42,973 bases of DNA, taken from Bacteroidales bacterium (lineage in GTDB: Bacteria > Bacteroidota > Bacteroidia > Bacteroidales > UBA932). Under the pieces are notes generated by a model. The model had not been told where the DNA came from, did no database searches, and worked only from the letters and a program-made list of their open reading frames with translations. Below are positions 14,865 through 22,381 of this stretch, one piece after another. The stretch's first letter is position 1, and each line of letters starts with the position of its first letter. Location: positions 1 to 42,973 of the forward strand of contig JAGCDF010000055.1 of the NCBI GenBank assembly GCA_017651225.1. The letters are read 5' to 3'. Both the position numbers and the translations under genes were made by a program.

Positions 14865-17693
14865 ATGCCTGAAATGTCCACCAAGTTCGTCCCCAAGCAC
14901 AAGGGGGATCCGAATCCGAATCCGAAACTGTTGAAGTTCGTCCGGCACGTCACCGACCGGGTGCCCGGCAAGATCAAGATGACCTCCGACGCTCCGGAAT
15001 ACTGGGGCCTGGCGTGCATTTTCGAAGATGAGATGGATCCCGTGACGCGCGAAGCCGCGCTGGACTTGCTCCTGGACATGCTCCCGCCCAACTTCTTCAA
15101 GGTGCGTGAGCACCGTCCGTATGCGCTTCTGCACGCGTGGAACGCGGAGAAGCACTACACCCCGGACGACGGCTCCTTCGACGAGCTGCTGGACAAGCTG
15201 GCCTATTTCGGCCTGCTGGAGTACGACTACGGCGACAAGTACACCGACGACGGCCCCGTGCCCGGCACGACCTACCGGCGGGAGGACCGCATCTACTGGG
15301 TACCCATGTTCGTGCCCGGCAGCGCCGAGTATACGAACATGAATACGGAACTGATGGACAAACATCCGGAGCTGGCGATGTTCTTCGAGCGCATGACCTT
15401 CCTGCCGCTGGAGAAGATCACGCCCATGGTTCCGATGGGCGGCTCGGGCATCGGTATGCACGTGATCCCCGTGGAGAAAGCCATCAGCATGGAGAACCAG
15501 TCCGTCAGCATCGAACACATTTCCTACTGGCTGAAGAAATACGAGGGGCACATCGGCGTGGGCATCTGCTCCTGCCGTTACGGCCGCAAGAAGCTGGATG
15601 AGGGCTGTGCCGACGACTACCGTGACTGGTGCATCGGCGTCGGCGACATGGCCGACTACCTGCGCGAGACGGGCCGCGGCCACGACATCACCTACGACGA
15701 GGCGATGGCTATTCTCAAGAAGGCCGAGGACCACGGTTTCGTGCACCAGATCACCAACATCGACGGCGAAGGAAAGATCTTCGCCATCTGTAATTGCAAC
15801 GTTAAGATCTGCAATGCGTTGCGCACGTCGCAGCTTTTCAATACGCCCAACATGTCCCGCAGCGCCTACGTGGCGAAGGTGGATCCGAAAAACTGCGTCG
15901 CCTGCGGCCGTTGCGTGGAATACTGCCCGGCCGGCGCCGTGAAGCTGGGGCAGAAACTGTGCACGAAGCACGGGGAGCAGACCTATCCCAAGCAGGAGCT
16001 GCCGGACGCCGCGAAATGGGGCCCCCACAAATGGAACGAGGACTACCGCGACCGCAACCGCATCAATTGCTATCCGACGGGCACGTCGCCCTGCAAGACC
16101 GCGTGTCCGGCGCACATCGCCGTGCAGGGCTACCTGAAGAAGGCCGCCGAGGGCAAGTATACCGAGGCGCTGGAGCTGATCAAGCGCGAGAACCCCTTCC
16201 CGGCCGTGTGCGGCCGCATCTGCAACCGCCGTTGCGAAGACGCCTGCACGCGCGGGACGATCGACCGTCCGGTCGCGATCGATGCCGTGAAGAAGTTCCT
16301 CGCCGAGCGTGACCTGCACGCCGAAACGCGTTTCGTGCCGGAGGTCAACATCTGCTCCAACGTGGAGGAGCGCTGGCCGCAGAAGATCGCCATTATCGGC
16401 GGCGGCCCGGCCGGCATGAGCTGCGCCAACTACCTGGCCACGATGGGCTACCGGCCGACTGTGTTCGAAAAGAATCCTGAGCCGGGCGGCATGCTCCGCT
16501 ACGGCATCCCGTCCTACAAACTGGAGAAAGACGTCATCGCCGCCGAGATCGACATCATGAAGGAAATCGGCGTCGAGGTGCGCACGGGCGTGGAAGTGGG
16601 CAAGGATGTTACCATCGCGCAGCTGCGCGAACAGGGCTACGAGGCCTTCTACGTGGCCATCGGCTGCCAGGGCGGCCGTCTGCCGGGCATTCCCGGCGAG
16701 ACACTTCCCGGCACGACGACGGCCATCGATTTCCTGCATGACGCCAACTGCGGCCAGGTGAAGGTCGCCGGGAAGGTCGTCGTGGTGGGCGGCGGCAACG
16801 TGGCGATCGACGCGGCGCGCGTGGCGAAGCGCAGCGGGGCGTCCGAGGTCACGATGCTTTCGCTCGAGACCGAGGACATCATGCCCGCTTCGCTGGAGGA
16901 GCGCGCCGAGGCCCGCGAGGACGGCGTCGTCCTCAATCCCGGCTGGGGCCCGAAGGAGGTTCTGGGCGAGGGGAAGGTGAGCGGCATCGTTTTCAAGAAG
17001 TGCACTTCCGTCTTCAACGCCGAGCATAAGTTCGCACCGGAATACGATGAGAATCAGCTGATCACCCTGGAGGCTGACCTGGTCATTTTCGCGATCGGCC
17101 AGACCGTCATCCTGAAGGATCTGCTCAAGGATACGAAGGTGGAGTTCTTCCGCGGGGTGTATCCGGTGGCGGACAAGCTGACCTATCAGACGGCCGAGCC
17201 CGACATCTTCGTGGGCGGCGACTGCTTTACCGGTCCGAAGTTCGCCATTGACGCGATTGCGGCCGGCAAGGAGGCGGCCGAGAGCCTGCACCGCTATGTG
17301 CAGCACGGCCACCTGACCATCGGCCGCAACCGGCGCGATTTCATCGAGCTGGACAAGCAGGATATCGTGGTGGAGAGCTATGACAACGGCTCCCGCCAGG
17401 ATCCCGGCGTGGTGCCGAACAAGGACAATTTCCGTGAGTACCACGGGACGCTGTCGGAGGAGCAGGTGAAGAAGGAGACCGCCCGCTGCCTCAGCTGTGG
17501 CGCTTCCGTCGTCGACGAGAACCGCTGCATCGGCTGCGGCATCTGCACGACCAAGTGCGGCTTCGACGCCATCCACCTGTACCGCGTGCATCCCGAGGCG
17601 AGCCACTTCGTCACCTCTGAGGACAAGTTCTCCGGCATTCTCCCTTACATGATCAAACGAACTGGTAAAATCCTGTTTAAGAAGAAGTCCTGA
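14865..17693 (+). CDS. Multi-cluster iron-sulfur FAD/NAD(P)H oxidoreductase
   Basis: The 942-residue cytosolic protein has several parts. Residues ~1-330 form an N-terminal domain with scattered Cys ('ICSCRYGRKKLDEGC', 'AICNCNVKICNALR'). A [4Fe-4S] motif lies at C344-C347-C350-C354. A GltD/DPYD-type Fer4_20 domain follows ('CKTACPAHIAVQGYL', 'CGRICNRRCEDACTRG'), then FAD binding ('IIGGGPAGMSC', G512 in the GxGxxG region), NAD(P)H binding ('VVVVGGGNVAIDAARVAK', from about 639) and a C-terminal [4Fe-4S] motif at C888-C891-C894-C898. It should pass electrons between NAD(P)H, FAD and at least three clusters. Its partner is unknown. Its stop overlaps hypA by one base. ATG at 14874 is an alternative start. 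Confidence 0.88.
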   Translation: MPEMSTKFVPKHKGDPNPNPKLLKFVRHVTDRVPGKIKMTSDAPEYWGLACIFEDEMDPVTREAALDLLLDMLPPNFFKVREHRPYALLHAWNAEKHYTPDDGSFDELLDKLAYFGLLEYDYGDKYTDDGPVPGTTYRREDRIYWVPMFVPGSAEYTNMNTELMDKHPELAMFFERMTFLPLEKITPMVPMGGSGIGMHVIPVEKAISMENQSVSIEHISYWLKKYEGHIGVGICSCRYGRKKLDEGCADDYRDWCIGVGDMADYLRETGRGHDITYDEAMAILKKAEDHGFVHQITNIDGEGKIFAICNCNVKICNALRTSQLFNTPNMSRSAYVAKVDPKNCVACGRCVEYCPAGAVKLGQKLCTKHGEQTYPKQELPDAAKWGPHKWNEDYRDRNRINCYPTGTSPCKTACPAHIAVQGYLKKAAEGKYTEALELIKRENPFPAVCGRICNRRCEDACTRGTIDRPVAIDAVKKFLAERDLHAETRFVPEVNICSNVEERWPQKIAIIGGGPAGMSCANYLATMGYRPTVFEKNPEPGGMLRYGIPSYKLEKDVIAAEIDIMKEIGVEVRTGVEVGKDVTIAQLREQGYEAFYVAIGCQGGRLPGIPGETLPGTTTAIDFLHDANCGQVKVAGKVVVVGGGNVAIDAARVAKRSGASEVTMLSLETEDIMPASLEERAEAREDGVVLNPGWGPKEVLGEGKVSGIVFKKCTSVFNAEHKFAPEYDENQLITLEADLVIFAIGQTVILKDLLKDTKVEFFRGVYPVADKLTYQTAEPDIFVGGDCFTGPKFAIDAIAAGKEAAESLHRYVQHGHLTIGRNRRDFIELDKQDIVVESYDNGSRQDPGVVPNKDNFREYHGTLSEEQVKKETARCLSCGASVVDENRCIGCGICTTKCGFDAIHLYRVHPEASHFVTSEDKFSGILPYMIKRTGKILFKKKS

Positions 17694-18043
17694 TGCACGA
17701 ATTAGGGATAGTGTTTTATATTATCAAGGACGTCAAGGAGGCGGCCGAGGCGAATGGTGTGCAGAAGGTGTCGGCGGTGGTGATGAATATCGGGGAAGTG
17801 TCGACGGTGGTGCCGGAGTACCTGACGGACTGCTGGCGCTGGGCGGCGGACAAGGAGGCGGTGCTGCGGGGCTGTGAGCTGAAGATCCATCCCATTCCGG
17901 CCGTGTCGTACTGCGAGGACTGTCGGACGGAGTATGAGACGGTCCGCTTCGGAAAGACCTGTCCGCACTGCCAGAGCGGCAAGACCTATCTGCTTCGTGG
18001 CAATGAGGTCGAAATCAAGGAAATAGAAGTAATGAACCAATAA
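17693..18043 (+). CDS. hypA: Nickel metallochaperone HypA
   Basis: The 116-residue protein starts MHELGIVFYIIK, giving the nickel-binding His2-Glu3 pair, and has the structural zinc site C74-x2-C77 ('CEDC') and C90-x2-C93 ('CPHC'). Both are diagnostic of HypA. It docks with HypB and hands Ni(II) to a client apoenzyme in the cytosol. The TGATG overlap with the flavoprotein gene means tight coupling. Finding the chaperone pair split around a redox gene instead of in a hypABCDEF cluster is the notable feature. Confidence 0.94.
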   Translation: MHELGIVFYIIKDVKEAAEANGVQKVSAVVMNIGEVSTVVPEYLTDCWRWAADKEAVLRGCELKIHPIPAVSYCEDCRTEYETVRFGKTCPHCQSGKTYLLRGNEVEIKEIEVMNQ

Positions 18044-18056
18044 ACAACAGTCAATT

Positions 18057-18350
18057 ATGTCTTGTTATGTCGTTCCGCTGGTGGAAGCAGCCATCGTCAG
18101 TGCGTGCTGCAAGCGCGCCCTGCGGTCTTCCAGCCCGCTCCTGCAGGAGCTGCCCGCTCTGGAGAAGATGCTCTGGGGCGGCACCGTGATGCTCATCGTG
18201 GATCATGCCATCAATGGCGAACTGTTCGCCTGGACACCTTTGGAAATGCTCAAGGTGGGCGTACCCATGTCGCTGGCAATCACGCTGGTATGGCTGGTCT
18301 ACGCGCTGGTCAAGGTCCGGAAGAAAGAACCCAAATTATCTACCAAATAA
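18057..18350 (+). CDS. Small membrane protein of the hypBA operon
   Basis: The 97-residue protein has an N-terminal hydrophobic stretch with three Cys ('MSCYVVPLVEAAIVSACC'), a helix around 'MLWGGTVMLIVDHAI' (~42-56) and a C-terminal helix 'VPMSLAITLVWLVYALVKV' (~71-89), then a basic tail. I do not recognise a named family. The Cys, Asp and His residues in or beside the helices could bind metal. Spacing of 13 bases from hypA and 9 to the DUF5692 gene indicates one operon, and the two membrane proteins probably form a complex. Confidence 0.75.
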   Translation: MSCYVVPLVEAAIVSACCKRALRSSSPLLQELPALEKMLWGGTVMLIVDHAINGELFAWTPLEMLKVGVPMSLAITLVWLVYALVKVRKKEPKLSTK

Positions 18351-18359
18351 CACTAAACC

Positions 18360-19457
18360 ATGTTTTTCGAAGTTTATGGGGCAAATGCGTTTGCCCAGTG
18401 GGGAATGCTGATCGTGGTCCTGTTGGGCCTCATTCTCCTCAATGAATTCGCCCGTCGCACCAAGTTCGGCGGTATCTTTACTTTCCTGGTGGTCCCGGTG
18501 GCCCTGACCGTCTACTTCCTGGCCATCTGGCTCGGTGTGCGCAACGGTGCCCAGTGGGCGCTGGAGAACCAGACGCATATCTACATGCAGGGTTGGTTCC
18601 ACTACGCCAAGCTTTACGCCGCCACGGCCGGGTGTATCGGCTTCATGATGATCAAGTACAAGTGGGGCATCGGTGCCAAGCACTGGTTCAAGCCTTTCCC
18701 GTTCATCATCGTGGGCATCAACATCCTCATCGCCTGCGCATCCGACTTTGAAAGTGCGGCCATGGGATGGAACAAGTGGTGGCTGACTTCCGAAGGCGTC
18801 TGGCAGTACGGCGGCTGGCACAACGTGATGAACGGCGTGGCCGGTCTGATCAACATCTTCTGTATGACCGCCTGGTGGAACGTGTATCCTTCCAAGGACA
18901 AGAAGGATATGATCTGGGCCGACATGACCTGGGTTTACATCCTGGCCTATGACGTGTGGAACTTCGCCTACACCTACAACTGCCTCCCGACGCACAGCTG
19001 GTACTGCGGTGTCGCCCTGCTGGCGGCTCCGACAATCGCCGCCCTCCTGTGGAACCGCGGCGGCTGGATCCAGAACCGCGCCAACACCCTGGCCATCTGG
19101 TGCATGTTCGCCCAGGTGTTCCCGCTCTTCCAGGAGACCTTCAAGAACGGCCAGCAGTGGTACCCGTGGGCCACGCTTCCCGTCCTTTATCCGGAGGGAG
19201 TCGGTACCATTGAGAAGCTTTACGAGGCCGCCGGCGGTGAAGCAGCTGTCGTGGGCACCACGGTTGATCCTTCCGTCGTGGCCGCCAATCCGACGATGAT
19301 GACGGTCATCAGCGCCGCCGCCCTGGTCATCAACATCGTTGTGATCGGCTACATCTGCGCCCAGGCGAAGAAACGTCACATCAATCCGTACAAGGAAGAC
19401 GTCTTCGTGGACCAGAAGTACTACAAGGATGCGATCGCCCGTGCCGAGTTGGGTTAG
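18360..19457 (+). CDS. DUF5692 family integral membrane protein
   Basis: The 365-residue protein has about nine membrane helices, e.g. 'WGMLIVVLLGLILLNEFA', 'FTFLVVPVALTVYFLAIW', 'FIIVGINILIACASDFE', 'WVYILAYDVWNFAYTYN' and 'ISAAALVINIVVIGYICA'. It is rich in Trp and has conserved-looking polar groups near helices ('WFHYAKLY', 'CLPTHSWYCG', 'GGWHNVMNG'). It fits DUF5692, a family of unknown function. As last gene of the hypB-flavoprotein-hypA operon it is a candidate membrane partner of the flavoprotein, or a transporter. A strong terminator follows 20 bases after the stop. Confidence 0.82.
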   Translation: MFFEVYGANAFAQWGMLIVVLLGLILLNEFARRTKFGGIFTFLVVPVALTVYFLAIWLGVRNGAQWALENQTHIYMQGWFHYAKLYAATAGCIGFMMIKYKWGIGAKHWFKPFPFIIVGINILIACASDFESAAMGWNKWWLTSEGVWQYGGWHNVMNGVAGLINIFCMTAWWNVYPSKDKKDMIWADMTWVYILAYDVWNFAYTYNCLPTHSWYCGVALLAAPTIAALLWNRGGWIQNRANTLAIWCMFAQVFPLFQETFKNGQQWYPWATLPVLYPEGVGTIEKLYEAAGGEAAVVGTTVDPSVVAANPTMMTVISAAALVINIVVIGYICAQAKKRHINPYKEDVFVDQKYYKDAIARAELG

Positions 19458-19477
19458 TAGTATTTATTATTGTTGGT

Positions 19478-19509
19478 GGGGGCCCGGTTGGTTCCGGGCC
19501 TCCTTTTTT
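19478..19509 (+). terminator. Intrinsic terminator of the hypBA-DUF5692 operon
   Basis: GGGGGCCCGG (19478-19487), loop TTGGTT and CCGGGCCTCC (19494-19503) form a 10-bp stem with one G-T pair, followed by six T (19504-19509). Confidence 0.93.
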
Positions 19510-19528
19510 CTTTCCGCGACTATTTTTG

Positions 19529-19536
19529 TATCTTTG
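19529..19536 (+). promoter_or_regulatory. -7 promoter box of the GT4 gene
   Basis: TATCTTTG, exact match, 7 bases before the ATG at 19544; near-leaderless transcript predicted. Confidence 0.7.
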
Positions 19537-19543
19537 TATAACT

Positions 19544-20710
19544 ATGAAGAAAGTCGGACTTTTCATTGACACCTGGTACCCGATGGTGGACGGTGTCATC
19601 AAGGTGGTGGACAATTACGCGCGCCGCCTGACGCAATACTGTGACGTGGTGGTGTTCTGCCCGGAGACTCGGGGCTACAGCAAGGAAGAAGACAAGAAGA
19701 TGCCGTACGAGATCGTACGTTGCGGATCGGTGCCCTTGCTCGGAAACGATTACGACATACCTACGGCCTCCCTGGATCCGGTATTCGAAACCAAGCTCCT
19801 GCGGAGCAAAATCGACATCGTGCATATTCATTCGCCTTTCGCCGTCGGCCTGGCGGGCCTGCTGCATGCCAAGATGAACAAACTGCCCGTCGTGGCCACG
19901 CTCCATAGCCAGTACAAGCAGGATTTCGAGAAGCCGCTCCATTTTGATTTCTCCGTCAATGTGGCCATGGACGCCATCATGCGCGTGTTCAACGCCTGCG
20001 ACGAGTGCTGGGCGGTGAACGGCGGCATCAAGGAATTATACGAAAAAGAATACGGCCTGACGGCACCCTGCAAGGTGCGCCTGAACGCCACGGACCACAA
20101 GCCCGTGGCCGATCCCGCCGAAGCCGCGCGCATTGTCAACGAGACCTACGGCGTTCCAGCCGATGCGACGGTCTTCCTCTTCGTGGGTCGCATCAATTTC
20201 ATCAAGAATATCGATTTCACGGTCCGTGCGCTTGCGAAGGCCAAGGAGATGGGCCTCAAGAACTTCCGCATGCTCTTTGCCGGCAAGGGGCAGGATGAGG
20301 AGGCACTGGCCGCCCTGGTGCGGGAGCTCGGCCTGGAACAGGAGGTGGTGATGTGCGGCCTGATCAACGGCAAGGAGATGCTCGAGAACCTGTTCTCCCG
20401 GGCGAAGCTGTTCCTCTTCCCCTCGCTGTACGACGCCAATTCGCTGGTTCAGATCGAGGCGGCCTGCCAGGGTACGCCCACGGTGTTCCTCGAGGGCGCG
20501 AAGACGGCGGCGACCGTCACGCCGGGCGTGAACGGCTTCGTGTCGGCACCGGGCGAGGAGAACTACGCGCGCACCATCCTGGACATCATGGCCGATCCGG
20601 AGCTGTACGGGCGCGTCAGCGCCGCCGCCCGCCGCGACCTGTATCTCAACTGGGATGACGTCGTCCGCGAGGTCTATGCCGACTACTGCCGCTTCTGCGA
20701 GCAGCGTTAG
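19544..20710 (+). CDS. GT4-family glycosyltransferase
   Basis: The 388-residue GT-B enzyme has an N-terminal acceptor domain ('KKVGLFIDTWYPMVDGVIKV', 'DIVHIHSPFAVGLAGL', 'PVVATLHSQYKQDF') and a C-terminal nucleotide-sugar domain ('FLFVGRINFIKNIDFTVRAL', 'LFLFPSLYDANSLVQIEAAC', the latter carrying the family E-x7-E-like region with Ser/Asn in place of the usual first Glu). Related enzymes add sugars to diacylglycerol, inositol or polysaccharide. Start 19544 is fixed by the promoter; it overlaps the convergent phosphatase gene by 4 bases. Donor and acceptor are unknown. Confidence 0.9.
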   Translation: MKKVGLFIDTWYPMVDGVIKVVDNYARRLTQYCDVVVFCPETRGYSKEEDKKMPYEIVRCGSVPLLGNDYDIPTASLDPVFETKLLRSKIDIVHIHSPFAVGLAGLLHAKMNKLPVVATLHSQYKQDFEKPLHFDFSVNVAMDAIMRVFNACDECWAVNGGIKELYEKEYGLTAPCKVRLNATDHKPVADPAEAARIVNETYGVPADATVFLFVGRINFIKNIDFTVRALAKAKEMGLKNFRMLFAGKGQDEEALAALVRELGLEQEVVMCGLINGKEMLENLFSRAKLFLFPSLYDANSLVQIEAACQGTPTVFLEGAKTAATVTPGVNGFVSAPGEENYARTILDIMADPELYGRVSAAARRDLYLNWDDVVREVYADYCRFCEQR

Positions 20711-21807
20711 TCTTTGACGATTAAATATTTACGCAGGAGCTCGATTTCCTCCGGGGAGAGGGGGTCGACGTTGTCGGCGTGGCGCGTGGTGGCCCAGTTG
20801 TAGGTCAGCTCGTTGATACTCATGGTCTTGGGATCGCCGAACTTGCGCAGGTAGGTGATGAGCTCGTAGAGGATGTGCGTTTCCTTCTCCGTTGCGCGGA
20901 AATTGCGCAGCCGCTTGTTCGTCTTGGCGAAGGTCGTCAGTTCATAATCCTTCGACAGGTCGCTTTCCGACACGCCCACCAGGGCCTCAATCAGGAAGGC
21001 CAGCGAGCCGGTCCGGTCGGCGCCGCCCGCACAGTGGAAATAGACGGCTTTGCCCTCGCTCAGGTAGCCGAGGATGGCGCGGATGGCCTGCTGGTAGAGC
21101 TCCTGGGTGTTACCGGTGCCGCGGCCCAGGTTCTTCTCGACCGGGAACTTGAGGTAGTCGGCGCCTTCGATGACCGCGCCGACGTGCGCTTCGCTCTCTT
21201 TGATGCCGCGCAGGTCGAGGTCGAGGGCGATGCCGAGATCCTTCAGGAAGATATCCCGGCCGCTCTGCGGCATGCGGGAGGAGAGCCGGGCGCCCCGGTA
21301 GAGTTTGCCGTAGGCGATGTGTCCGCCGGCCGCCTGCCAGCCGCCCAGGTCGCGCACGTTCTCCGCGATACCGTTGATCCAGCGCAGCGGGCCCACGGGG
21401 CGGACGCAGCCCGTCTTGAGCACTTTCCCGCTCCGGTCAAGCACTTTATAATAATAGTCCATGTCGGGAATGAGGTTGAAGACTTCGGCGGGGGAGTCGG
21501 AGACAGGCTGTCCGACCGCACCCTTGAAACGTGCGTCGGTGGAGATGAAGAGTTGGGCGGCTTCGCCCGTCCAGGCGATCCTGACGGGAAGCGGCTTGTC
21601 GTTGGCGCCGTATTCCTGCATGTATTCCCGGGCGAAGGAGAGGATGTAGGCCGTGTCGGCCGCGTAGTCCACTTCCTCCAGGAATTTCCGGGTTCCGACA
21701 TTCTCGATATCACATTTTTCGACGGCGGTCGGCTTGACCGGCTGGATGGTCCCGCAGGAAACGAGGATGGCCGCAAGGGCCGCAATGAGCAGGAATCTTC
21801 TCTTCAT
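20707..21807 (-). CDS. Tyrosine-protein phosphatase lipoprotein
   Basis: The 366-residue protein has a lipoprotein signal (lipobox LVSC, Cys18), a ~100-residue beta-rich N-terminal part, and a DSP-like Y_phosphatase3 domain. That domain contains 'NVRDLGGWQAAGGHIAYGKL', 'YRGARLS' and the active site H258-C259-AGGAD-R265-T (the HCx5R signature with catalytic Cys259 and Arg265). It hydrolyses phosphotyrosine or other phosphoesters outside the cytoplasm. An upstream in-frame ATG at 21816 is possible; 21807 gives the ideal basic n-region MKRR. Transcribed alone from a promoter embedded in a long inverted repeat. Confidence 0.9.
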   Translation of the reverse strand: MKRRFLLIAALAAILVSCGTIQPVKPTAVEKCDIENVGTRKFLEEVDYAADTAYILSFAREYMQEYGANDKPLPVRIAWTGEAAQLFISTDARFKGAVGQPVSDSPAEVFNLIPDMDYYYKVLDRSGKVLKTGCVRPVGPLRWINGIAENVRDLGGWQAAGGHIAYGKLYRGARLSSRMPQSGRDIFLKDLGIALDLDLRGIKESEAHVGAVIEGADYLKFPVEKNLGRGTGNTQELYQQAIRAILGYLSEGKAVYFHCAGGADRTGSLAFLIEALVGVSESDLSKDYELTTFAKTNKRLRNFRATEKETHILYELITYLRKFGDPKTMSINELTYNWATTRHADNVDPLSPEEIELLRKYLIVKD

Positions 21808-21826
21808 AAAGCGCATAAATAAAGAT

Positions 21827-21873
21827 GTCAGCGCAAATCTATATTATTTCGGAGAAACAATCATTGCGCTGAC
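21827..21873. promoter_or_regulatory. 10-bp inverted repeat over the phosphatase promoter
   Basis: GTCAGCGCAA (21827-21836) and TTGCGCTGAC (21864-21873) are perfect inverted copies 27 bases apart. The left arm overlaps the -7 box and the right arm lies near the expected -33 region on the minus strand, as expected for an operator. The second arm is also beside a TATCTTTA sequence on the plus strand. Confidence 0.5.
21834..21841 (-). promoter_or_regulatory. -7 promoter box of the phosphatase gene
   Basis: TAGATTTG on the minus strand, matching TAnnTTTG, 26 bases before the ATG at 21807. Confidence 0.65.
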
Positions 21874-21895
21874 GTATCTTTATACGATTATGAAA

Positions 21896-21911
21896 CGCCT
21901 GTCAAAAGGCG
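21896..21911 (-). terminator. Weak possible terminator after the calycin-like lipoprotein gene
   Basis: On the minus strand CGCCT-TTTGAC-AGGCG forms a 5-bp stem followed by TTTC. It is short and lacks a good T-run, so this is tentative. Confidence 0.3.
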
Positions 21912-21921
21912 GTGTCCCGGC

Positions 21922-22374
21922 TTACAGCTGCAGCTGGCCCCGGAAGGAGGTGGGGGAGTCGCCGAAGTTTAGGGAAAATACCAGTTCCTTGCCGACGATT
22001 TCCCCTTCCAGGTTGGTCACGGTGTACCGGGGGTATTCCCCGCCCATCGCAAGCGGAATCGTCTTTTCGCAAGAAAGCAGGATCTTCTCCGTCGTGCTCT
22101 GGACGGCGATGTTCGGGATGGTCACGTCGATGGTCACAGGCATCTGGGGCACGAAACGGATCTGGTAGATGACGATGGAGGCCGTCTTGCCATCCTCGGC
22201 GGGGGTGAAGTTGACCTGGATGTTCTCGTTGTTGAAGGGCTCTCCCTGGTACTGGACGGTCACCGTGCCTTTGTAGTCGGACTTTTCAGGGACGATCGGA
22301 GTTTCAGGCTCGACTTTGCCGCAGCCGATCAGCGTCAGGGCCGCAAGGGCCGCGAAAAACATTTTTGTTTTCAT
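21922..22374 (-). CDS. Calycin-like domain lipoprotein
   Basis: The 150-residue protein has a lipoprotein signal (lipobox LIGC, Cys18) and a beta-rich domain ('YKGTVTVQYQGEPFNNENIQ', 'RFVPQMPVTIDVTIPNI', 'GKELVFSLNFG') that resembles the Bacteroidales calycin-like lipoproteins (PF13944 type). These are eight-stranded barrels thought to bind small hydrophobic ligands or haem-like molecules; no ligand can be named. It starts 7 bases after the receptor gene, so it probably supplies ligand to, or stabilises, that receptor at the outer membrane. Confidence 0.8.
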   Translation of the reverse strand: MKTKMFFAALAALTLIGCGKVEPETPIVPEKSDYKGTVTVQYQGEPFNNENIQVNFTPAEDGKTASIVIYQIRFVPQMPVTIDVTIPNIAVQSTTEKILLSCEKTIPLAMGGEYPRYTVTNLEGEIVGKELVFSLNFGDSPTSFRGQLQL

Positions 22375-22381
22375 TTCTATT

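Noticed and set aside
14841..17606. A 921-codon open frame opposite the flavoprotein gene
   Set aside because: Composition bias only; the plus strand encodes motif-complete FAD, NAD and FeS domains.
17693..19457. The idea that hypA and the membrane genes belong to a urease or hydrogenase cluster
   Set aside because: No urease subunit, hydrogenase large or small subunit, or hypC/D/E/F sequence is present in the window; both ends of the operon are bounded.
21890..22168. A plus-strand ATG after a TATCTTTA box (MKRLSKGG...)
   Set aside because: The frame runs antisense through the calycin-like lipoprotein, which has a proper signal peptide. The plus-strand peptide shows no family features.
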